Origin: Azospirillum brasilense
Lineage (GTDB): Bacteria; Pseudomonadota; Alphaproteobacteria; Azospirillales; Azospirillaceae
Length of the DNA stretch: 64,000 nt
NCBI RefSeq assembly: GCF_008365405.1
Contig: NZ_QOKV01000001.1
Span: forward strand, 854,939 to 918,938
Direction: 5' to 3'
In this document: positions 53,781 to 64,000 of the stretch, one piece after another
Position numbering within the stretch: the first letter of the stretch is position 1
Layout: each line of letters begins with the position of its first letter
Position numbers and translations under genes: made by a program
The notes under the pieces: generated by a model
The model's input: the letters and a program-made list of their open reading frames with translations, nothing else
The model's database searches: none
Told to the model about the DNA's origin: nothing

Positions 53781-54425
53781 ATGAGCGATATTTTCCGCGA
53801 AGTCGACGAGGATCTGCGCCGCGACCGCATGGAGCGCGTCTTCAAGCGCTACGGCGGCATCATGCTGGCGGCCGCGTTGGCGGTCGTCGCCGCGACGGGC
53901 GGCACGGTCGCCTGGCGCAACTGGCAGCAGTCGCAGAAGGAAAGCGAGACGACGGCCTTGGCCGCCGCCCTGTCGCAGGCCGCCCAGGGGCCGGACAAGG
54001 GCGTCGAGGCGCTGGCCGCCTTCGCCGCCAAGTCCGACCCCGGCATGGCCGCGCTGGCGCAGCTGAACGCTGCCGCCCTGCTGGCCCGCGAGGGCAAGAC
54101 GGCGGAGGCCGTGACCGTCTACGACACGCTGTCCAACAACGCCGGCGCCGCCGCGGTCTACCGTGAACTGGCGGCCCTGCTGTCGGTGATGCACCAGCTC
54201 GAATCCGGCGATCCGGCCCAGCTTCAGGCGCGGCTCCAGCCTCTGACGGCGGACGTCAACCCCTGGCGCTTCTCCGCCCGCGAAATGAGCGCCGTGCTCG
54301 CCGCACGCTCCGGGGACAAGGAGCGCGCACGCACCCTGTTCCAGCAATTGGCCGACGACTCGCAGGCTCCGGCCGGCGTCCGGTCGCGCGCCGCCGATCT
54401 CGCCACCCTCTACGGCAAGAGCTGA
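53781..54425 (+). CDS. TPR-like membrane protein of the BamB-adjacent type (YfgM-like)
   Basis: This 214-residue protein has one membrane helix near residues 25-45 (GGIMLAAALAVVAATGGTVAW) and a helical repeat region of TPR type (AAALLAREGKTAEAVTVYDTLSNNAGAAAVYRELAALLSVMHQL). The N-terminus MSDIFREVDEDLRRDRMERVFKRYG is typical of alphaproteobacterial tetratricopeptide proteins encoded before bamB, similar in place and layout to YfgM of E. coli. The stop overlaps the bamB start by one base (TGATG). Confidence 0.88.
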   Translation: MSDIFREVDEDLRRDRMERVFKRYGGIMLAAALAVVAATGGTVAWRNWQQSQKESETTALAAALSQAAQGPDKGVEALAAFAAKSDPGMAALAQLNAAALLAREGKTAEAVTVYDTLSNNAGAAAVYRELAALLSVMHQLESGDPAQLQARLQPLTADVNPWRFSAREMSAVLAARSGDKERARTLFQQLADDSQAPAGVRSRAADLATLYGKS

Positions 54426-55807
54426 TGACCCGCATTTCCATGGCCGCCCCGACCGCGCACCCCACCGCGAAGCGCCGCTCCCTGCGCACCGCCCTGCTTT
54501 CCGCCCCGCTGCTGGCCGTGCTGCTCAGCGGCTGCGACACCGTCAGCGGGTGGTTCGGCAAGACTCCCGATCCGCCCCTGCCGGGTGAGCGGGTGTCCGT
54601 CCTGACCCGCGAGCGCAAGGTCGAGGTCGACCAGCGGCTGGTCGGCACGCCGGTCACCCTGCCGACCGCCGTCGCCAACCCGGCCTGGGCGCAGCCCGGC
54701 GGCACGCCGGAGCACGCCGGCGGCAACCTCGCCTTGTCGGCCACTCCCGCCGAGGCGTGGCGCGGCGACGTCGGCACGGGGGCGAGCAGCTCCCGTTCGC
54801 TTCTGGCGACTCCGGTCATCGCCGACGGGCGCATCTTCGCCATGGACGCCGACTCGCACGTCGCCGCTCTCGACGAGCGCACCGGGCGCCAGCTCTGGCG
54901 GATCGACACCAAGCCGGAGAAGGAGCGCGGCGGCGCCAGCGGCGGCGGTGTCGCCTTCGCCGACGGGCGCGTCTTCGCGGCCACCGGCTTCGGCGAGGTG
55001 GTGGCACTCGATCCCGCCAACGGCTCGATCATTTGGCGCAAGCGCGTGCCGGGTCCGGTCCGCGGCGCGCCGACGGTCGAGGGCGGGCGCGTCCTCGTCC
55101 TGACGCTGGACAACCAACTCACCGCCCTGTCGGCCTCCGACGGCACCGTCCAGTGGTCGCATCAGGGCATCCTGGAGACGGCGGGTCTGCTGGGCGCCGT
55201 CAGCGCGGCGGCCTCGCCGACCCTGATCGTCGCCCCCTATTCTTCCGGCGAGCTGTACGGCCTGCGCCCGGAGAACGGGCGCGTGGCGTGGCAGGAGAGC
55301 CTGGCGGCGATCCGCCGCAGCGGCGCCCTGAGCAGCCTCGCCGACATCCGCGGCCTGCCGGTGATCGACCGCGGCGTCGTCTACGCGATCGGCCATTCCG
55401 GCCGCATGATCGCCATCGACGAGCGCATCGGCATCCGCCTGTGGGAGGCCGAGATCGGCGGCACCCAGACCCCCTGGCTCGCCGGCGACCACATCTTCGT
55501 GATCACCAACGATTCGGAGCTGGTTGCCCTGACCCGTCAGGCCGGCCACGCCCGCTGGGTCACGCAGCTCGCGCCGTTCACCGATCCGGAGGACAAGAAG
55601 GGGCCGATCACCTGGTCGGGTCCGATCCTGGCCGGTGGCAAGCTCTACGTCACCGGATCGAACGGCCAGATGCTGGCTCTGTCGCCCAGCGACGGGCAGG
55701 TTCTGACCCGCTATTCGCTGCCGGCCTCCACCTATTTGCCTCCGGTCGTGGCGAACAACACCCTATATGTCCTGGGCGAGAACGGTACGCTGGTGGCGTA
55801 CCGCTGA
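54425..55807 (+). CDS. bamB: Outer membrane assembly lipoprotein BamB
   Basis: BamB is a beta-propeller lipoprotein of the BAM complex. The 460-residue product has a signal peptide with lipobox LLSGC (near residue 36). A chain of PQQ-type repeats follows, with motifs such as VAALDERTGRQLWRI, VVALDPANGSIIWRK, LTALSASDGTVQWSH, LYGLRPENGRVAWQE, MIAIDERIGIRLWEAE and LVALTRQAGHARWV. It is coupled to the TPR gene, followed by der, an order known from many proteobacteria. Confidence 0.94.
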   Translation: MTRISMAAPTAHPTAKRRSLRTALLSAPLLAVLLSGCDTVSGWFGKTPDPPLPGERVSVLTRERKVEVDQRLVGTPVTLPTAVANPAWAQPGGTPEHAGGNLALSATPAEAWRGDVGTGASSSRSLLATPVIADGRIFAMDADSHVAALDERTGRQLWRIDTKPEKERGGASGGGVAFADGRVFAATGFGEVVALDPANGSIIWRKRVPGPVRGAPTVEGGRVLVLTLDNQLTALSASDGTVQWSHQGILETAGLLGAVSAAASPTLIVAPYSSGELYGLRPENGRVAWQESLAAIRRSGALSSLADIRGLPVIDRGVVYAIGHSGRMIAIDERIGIRLWEAEIGGTQTPWLAGDHIFVITNDSELVALTRQAGHARWVTQLAPFTDPEDKKGPITWSGPILAGGKLYVTGSNGQMLALSPSDGQVLTRYSLPASTYLPPVVANNTLYVLGENGTLVAYR

Positions 55808-55843
55808 TCGCCACCCCTGGTTCTTTATAAGGCCCCCGGCCCG

Positions 55844-57247
55844 ATGTCCTTCACCGTCGCCCTCGTCGGTCGGCCGAATGTCGGCAAATCGACTCTGTTC
55901 AACCGTTTGGCCGGCAAGAAGCTGGCGCTGGTCGACGACACGCCCGGCGTGACGCGCGACTGGCGCTCGGCCCCCGCCCGCGTGGGCGGGCTGTCCTTCA
56001 CCGTGGTCGACACCGCGGGCCTGGAGGACGTCACCGACGACAGCCTGGAGGCGCGCATGCGCCGCCAGACCGAACGCGCCCTGGAACGCGCCGACGTGGC
56101 GCTGTTCATCGTGGACGCCCGCACCGGCATCACGCCGCTGGACCGCCACTTCGCGGCCCTGCTGCGCAAGAGCAAGACCCCCGTCATCCTCGTCGCCAAC
56201 AAGGCGGAAGGCAAGGTGGGGATGACCGGCCTCTATGAGGCCTTCGAGCTTGGCCTGGGCGACCCCCTCGCGCTGTCGGCGGAGCATGGCGAGGGCATGG
56301 CCGATCTGGTCGAGGCCCTGCTGCCCTACGCCCCGCCCGAGCCGGAAGCGGTCGAGAAGGCTTCGGCTCCCGCCAAGGGCGAGGGGGAAGAGGAGCTTCC
56401 GGTCGGCGACCAGCCGGAAACCGACGAGGAGCGCGCCCGTCCGATCCAGATCGCCATCGTCGGTCGTCCGAACGTCGGCAAGTCCACCCTGCTCAACGCC
56501 CTGATCGGCGAGGAGCGCGTGCTGACCGGCCCCGAGGCCGGCATGACGCGCGACGCCATCAGCGTCGACTGGGAATGGCGTGGCCGCAAGTTCAGGCTGG
56601 TCGACACCGCCGGCATGCGCCGTCGCGCCCGCGTCGACGCCAAGGTGGAGAAGCTGGCCGTCGCCGACGCCCTGCGCGTCGTCCGCATGGCCCAGGTCGT
56701 ACTGCTCGTGGTCGACGCCAACCAGATCCTCGACAAGCAGGACCTGACCATCGCCCGCACGGTGGTAGAAGAGGGGCGCGCCCTGGTCATCGCCCTGAAC
56801 AAGTGGGACGCCGTGGACGACCGCGCCATGGCCCTGCGCCAGGTCGAGGACAAGCTCCAGGCCGCTCTGGCCCAGATCAAGGGCGTGGCGGTCGTGACCA
56901 TCTCCGCCCTGCAGGGCAAGAAGCTGGACACGCTGCTCGATTCGATCCTGTCGACCTACGGGCAATGGAACCGCCGCATTCCGACCGCCCAGCTCAACCG
57001 CTGGATCGAGGGCGTGCTGGATCACCACCCGCCCCCCCTGGTCGAGGGCCGGCGCGTGAAGATCCGCTACGCCACGCAGGTGAAGGCACGTCCGCCAACG
57101 GTGGCGCTGTTCGTGAACAAGCCGCTGGATCTGCCGGAAAGCTATCAGCGCTATCTGATTGCGCATCTGCGCGAGACGTTCGACCTGCCGGGCGTGCCGG
57201 TGCGGCTGCTGCTGCGGAAGCAGAAGAACCCCTACGCGGATGATTGA
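55844..57247 (+). CDS. der: Ribosome biogenesis GTPase Der (EngA)
   Basis: Der has two GTPase domains and acts in 50S assembly. The 467-residue product has the first G1 motif GRPNVGKST at residues 8-16, with [14 protein letters not shown] and NKAE. The second G1 motif GRPNVGKST starts near residue 207, with DTAGM and NKWD. A KH-like C-terminal domain follows ([68 protein letters not shown]). The linker is acidic. The start follows an AT-rich spacer of 36 bases after bamB. Confidence 0.97.
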   Translation: MSFTVALVGRPNVGKSTLFNRLAGKKLALVDDTPGVTRDWRSAPARVGGLSFTVVDTAGLEDVTDDSLEARMRRQTERALERADVALFIVDARTGITPLDRHFAALLRKSKTPVILVANKAEGKVGMTGLYEAFELGLGDPLALSAEHGEGMADLVEALLPYAPPEPEAVEKASAPAKGEGEEELPVGDQPETDEERARPIQIAIVGRPNVGKSTLLNALIGEERVLTGPEAGMTRDAISVDWEWRGRKFRLVDTAGMRRRARVDAKVEKLAVADALRVVRMAQVVLLVVDANQILDKQDLTIARTVVEEGRALVIALNKWDAVDDRAMALRQVEDKLQAALAQIKGVAVVTISALQGKKLDTLLDSILSTYGQWNRRIPTAQLNRWIEGVLDHHPPPLVEGRRVKIRYATQVKARPPTVALFVNKPLDLPESYQRYLIAHLRETFDLPGVPVRLLLRKQKNPYADD

Positions 57248-57253
57248 GCCGTT

Positions 57254-57303
57254 GCGCTCCCCGTCTCCCTTCCCGTTGTGTGGGGGAAGGGGACAGGGAG
57301 CGC
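57254..57303. terminator. Long hairpin between der and the fumarase gene
   Basis: GCGCTCCCCGTCTCCCTTCCC pairs imperfectly with GGGAAGGGGACAGGGAGCGC around a GTTGTGTGG loop, between two converging genes. No T-run. It is similar in type to the structure at 23168-23224. Confidence 0.6.
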
Positions 57304-57309
57304 CACCGC

Positions 57310-58944
57310 TTACGCCAGCTTCAATTCCTTGAAGAAATCGTTGCCCTTGTCATCGACGATGATGAAGGCCGGGAAGTCCTCGACCTCGATGCGCCAGATG
57401 GCTTCCATGCCGAGTTCCGGGTACTCGACGCACTCCACCTTCTTGATGCAGTCCTGAGCCAGACGGGCCGCGGCGCCGCCGATGGAGCCCAGATAGAAGC
57501 CGCCGTGCTTCTGGCAAGCCGCCGTCACCTCGGGGCTGCGGTTGCCCTTGGCCAGCATGACCATGGAGCCGCCCGCCGCCTGGAACTGCTCGACGAAGCT
57601 GTCCATGCGCCCGGCGGTCGTCGGACCGAACGAGCCCGAGGCGTAGCCTTCCGGGGTCTTGGCCGGGCCGGCGTAGTAGATGGGATGGTTCTTGAAATAG
57701 TCCGGCAGCGGCTCGCCGGCGTCCAGACGCGCGCGCAGCTTGGAATGGGCGAGGTCGCGGGCGACGATCAGCGGGCCGCTCAGCGACAGGCGCGTGCGGA
57801 TCGGATACTGTTTCAGCGTGGCGAGGATCTCGCTCATCGGCTGGTTGAGGTCGATCTTCACCACCTCGCCGGCCAGATCGCCGTCGGTGATCTCCGGCAG
57901 ATACTTCGCCGGATCGGTCTCCAACTGCTCCAGGAAGATGCCGTCCTTGGTGATCTTGCCCACCGCCTGACGGTCGGCCGAGCAGGACACGCCGATGCCG
58001 ATCGGCATGGAGGCGCCATGGCGCGGCAGGCGGATGACGCGGACGTCGTGGCAGAAGTACTTGCCGCCGAACTGGGCGCCGATGCCCATAGTCTGGGTCA
58101 GCGTGTGCACTTCCGCTTCCATGGCGAGATCGCGGAAGGCGTGCGCGTCCTCGCCGCCCTCGGTCGGCAGGTTGTCGAGGTAGCGGGCCGAGGCCAGCTT
58201 CACCGTCTTCAGATTCTGCTCCGCCGACAGGCCGCCGATGACGATGGCGAGGTGGTAGGGCGGGCAGGCCGAGGTGCCGAGATAGCGGATCTTGTCCTCG
58301 AGGAACTTCAGCAGCCGGTCTGGCGCCAGCACCGACGGGGTGGCCTGATGCAGGAAGGTCTTGTTGGCCGACCCGCCGCCCTTGGCCATGAACAGGAACT
58401 TGTAGGCGTCCTCGCCCTCCGCGTAGATCTCGACCTGGCCCGGCAGGTTGTTGCGGGTGTTCTTCTCCTCGTACATGGAGATCGGGGCGAGCTGGCTGTA
58501 GCGCAGGTTGCGCTTCAGGTAGGCGTCGCGGGCGCCTTCCGACAGAGCGGCCTCGTCGCCGCCCTTGGTGAAGACGCGGCGGCCCTTCTTGCCCATGATG
58601 ATGGCGGTGCCGGTGTCCTGGCACATCGGCAGGGTGCCGGCGGCGGCGATGTTGGCGTTCTTCAGCAGGTCCAACGCCACGAACTTGTCGTTCGGCGAGG
58701 CTTCCGGATCGTCGAGGATCGCGCGGATCTGGCCGAGATGGCCGGGGCGCAGCAGGTGGTTGATGTCCTTGAACGCCTCCTCGGCCAGCAGGCGCAGGCC
58801 CTCCGGCTCGACCTTCAGGACCTGTTCGCCGTCGAACTCGACGACCGAGACATAATCCGAGGTCAGCTTGCGGTAGGTCGTGTCGTCCTTGGTCAGCGGA
58901 AACAGCGTCGAGGCGCCGCGGGCGGGGCTGATGTCGTCGGGCAT
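57310..58944 (-). CDS. Fumarate hydratase class I
   Basis: This [4Fe-4S] enzyme converts fumarate to malate in the TCA cycle. The 544-residue product is of the single-chain class I type. The N-terminal part has [20 protein letters not shown] with a cluster cysteine, [41 protein letters not shown] and [19 protein letters not shown]. The C-terminal part has [53 protein letters not shown] and [40 protein letters not shown]. It is likely a stand-alone gene. Confidence 0.95.
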   Translation of the reverse strand: MPDDISPARGASTLFPLTKDDTTYRKLTSDYVSVVEFDGEQVLKVEPEGLRLLAEEAFKDINHLLRPGHLGQIRAILDDPEASPNDKFVALDLLKNANIAAAGTLPMCQDTGTAIIMGKKGRRVFTKGGDEAALSEGARDAYLKRNLRYSQLAPISMYEEKNTRNNLPGQVEIYAEGEDAYKFLFMAKGGGSANKTFLHQATPSVLAPDRLLKFLEDKIRYLGTSACPPYHLAIVIGGLSAEQNLKTVKLASARYLDNLPTEGGEDAHAFRDLAMEAEVHTLTQTMGIGAQFGGKYFCHDVRVIRLPRHGASMPIGIGVSCSADRQAVGKITKDGIFLEQLETDPAKYLPEITDGDLAGEVVKIDLNQPMSEILATLKQYPIRTRLSLSGPLIVARDLAHSKLRARLDAGEPLPDYFKNHPIYYAGPAKTPEGYASGSFGPTTAGRMDSFVEQFQAAGGSMVMLAKGNRSPEVTAACQKHGGFYLGSIGGAAARLAQDCIKKVECVEYPELGMEAIWRIEVEDFPAFIIVDDKGNDFFKELKLA

Positions 58945-59182
58945 TCGGGGGGCTTCCTTCCTGTTCTTGGGTCACAGGCCCCAATGCGGCGCGCGGGAGC
59001 GCGCAAAAGGGCCAGGGCCACGCTCGCGCACCGTTATACACCCCTGCGCCCGCCGCACAACGGGAACGGAACGCCCTGCGGCGTTAAGGAAAGGGCACCG
59101 TCCGGGCCCGAAAACGAAGCGGCCCGGCCCCACCGCCGAAGCGCTGAATGCCGAGCCGCAACACACCATTCCAGACAATGAC

Positions 59183-63298
<4,116 letters not shown>

Positions 63299-63571
63299 GC
63301 TTGTCAGCCTTTATAAAATGGTTCAGCGCAATCGCGGCGGTCGGACCTGTGTCTGATGGTCCCGGCGGTCGGCTGGCGGCGAGTTTCTGCCGTTGTGCAA
63401 CCTTGCCGAATTTTGGTTAACGAACCATTGATTGCGGCCGCGTCCAAGCTGGAGATCCCTTCAGCTGTTGGCCCGACTATGCGATCCCCTGCGCGGCACA
63501 GCCAATGAAAAGGGTGTCATGTGCGTTCGGAAGGGGACGGGAGAAAAATCGCTGGGGGTCAAAAAAAGTGC
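63299..63571. other. Intergenic region between the synthetase gene and the rRNA promoter
   Basis: This is the upstream region of the leftward synthetase gene, which reads away from the rRNA operon. TATAAA near 63311 could be part of its promoter. No gene of convincing quality is present. It leads into the A-rich stretch before the rRNA promoter. Confidence 0.4.
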
Positions 63572-63601
63572 TTGCCACCCCTGGAGCACCACGCATATAA
63601 A
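63572..63601 (+). promoter_or_regulatory. rRNA operon promoter
   Basis: TTGCCA (63572-63577) and TATAAA (63596-63601) are separated by 18 bases. An A-run (AAAAAAA at 63561-63567) just upstream looks like an UP element, and the GCGCC after the -10 box fits a stringent discriminator. It lies about 335 bases before the 16S rRNA start. Confidence 0.7.
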
Positions 63602-63936
63602 GCGCCTCCCGACGCGGTGGCCGCCAACGAGGCGCCGACGGGTCGGGACACAGAGACATTCTGGCCCTGGCGGTCCGCTCCTCGAAGGGGCTGGGCGCGG
63701 GGTATTGCGGTTCTCCTAAGAGCCGCGGGATCTTGGATATCGTTGATACCGTGTTGTGAGAAGGGATGCGCAGGCGGCGGTTTTGGCCGTTGGCCGCGGA
63801 CCGGTTCCGGAGAGGGACTGGCATCGCGGGTCGCTTGAGCATCTCGGTCAAGCAGTAAGAGACGAACAGTTTCGAAAGCTTGGGTTGAGGTCGCGTTGAG
63901 CGGCCCTGTCAAGTGTGCGTTTCCGCGGTCAGCTTG
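63602..63936 (+). other. Pre-rRNA leader upstream of 16S rRNA
   Basis: The 335 bases between the promoter and the mature 16S 5' end should be the transcribed leader with processing stem and antitermination signals. I could not recognise a clear boxA. Open reading frames here are probably spurious. Confidence 0.55.
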
Positions 63937-64000
63937 AACCTGAGAGTTTGATCCTGGCTCAGAACGAACGCTGGCGGCATGCCTAACACATGCAAGTCGA
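63937..64000 (+). rRNA. 16S ribosomal RNA, 5' end (continues past window)
   Basis: AGAGTTTGATCCTGGCTCAG, the universal 16S 5' sequence, starts at 63943. It is followed by AACGAACGCTGGCGGCATGC and CTAACACATGCAAGTCGA, with the GGCGGCATGC form typical of alphaproteobacteria. Only the first 64 or so bases are in the window. The exact mature 5' end is estimated. Confidence 0.97.

Noticed and set aside
63477..63851. Openings in both directions in the rRNA upstream region
   Set aside because: They lie over the rRNA promoter and leader; coding sense is doubtful.

Overview
The window is a contiguous stretch of high-GC chromosome from an alphaproteobacterium, most likely an Azospirillum or close Rhodospirillales relative. 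The evidence is the gene order: thiL / FliL-like / hppA; bamE / cytochrome bc1 chaperone / DUF177 / rpmF / plsX / fabH / ihfA / merR / tRNA-Pro; and DUF2849 and DUF934 inside the cys cluster. The 16S rRNA start, a homospermidine synthase and many signalling genes fit as well. I see no prophage, IS element or CRISPR array. The only sign of gene decay is one short C-terminal gene remnant near 23.6 kb.

Layout. 1-9.3 kb: housekeeping genes (the 3' part of thiL, a K+-independent proton pyrophosphatase, envelope and respiratory assembly factors, the rpmF-plsX-fabH fatty acid block, ihfA and a MerR partner, tRNA-Pro(GGG)). 9.4-11.7 kb: a cation/proton antiporter with a C-terminal cyclic-nucleotide-like domain, and a small membrane protein. 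11.8-19.4 kb: a divergent sulfate assimilation locus. One arm makes siroheme and sulfite reductase; the other makes APS reductase and ATP sulfurylase/APS kinase. 19.4-23.2 kb: an orphan gene and a sulfonate/nitrate-type ABC transporter that shares a 10-bp upstream motif with cysH. 23.2-30 kb: lipid and acyl-CoA genes (SCP2, acyl-CoA ligase, MerR, thioesterase) with a LiuR-like operator, then a VOC protein, an MFS transporter and acireductone dioxygenase.

30-36.3 kb: a double hemerythrin, an ornithine decarboxylase with a structured leader and an 11-codon uORF, homospermidine synthase, and the divergent cobD/cobC pair. 36.4-44.7 kb: signalling genes (a PAS-GGDEF cyclase, a split PAS plus transmembrane chemoreceptor, a hybrid kinase with two receivers and Hpt, a solute-binding protein). 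44.7-49.3 kb: Kup K+ uptake, a 32-aa membrane peptide, and an ORC/CDC6-like AAA+ ATPase. 49.3-52.9 kb: three LuxR-type regulators in a relatively AT-rich stretch. 53-59 kb: a thioredoxin-like protein, a TPR protein, bamB, der and class I fumarase. 59.2-63.3 kb: a 1371-aa Pls-type nonribosomal peptide synthetase whose predicted A-domain code suggests a cationic amino acid. 63.5-64 kb: an rRNA promoter and the first bases of 16S rRNA.

The strongest leads are the Pls-like synthetase, the attenuator-like leader in front of ornithine decarboxylase, the two-gene aerotaxis-like receptor, and the shared sulfur-regulon motif. All assignments come from reading motifs and context; no database search was run.
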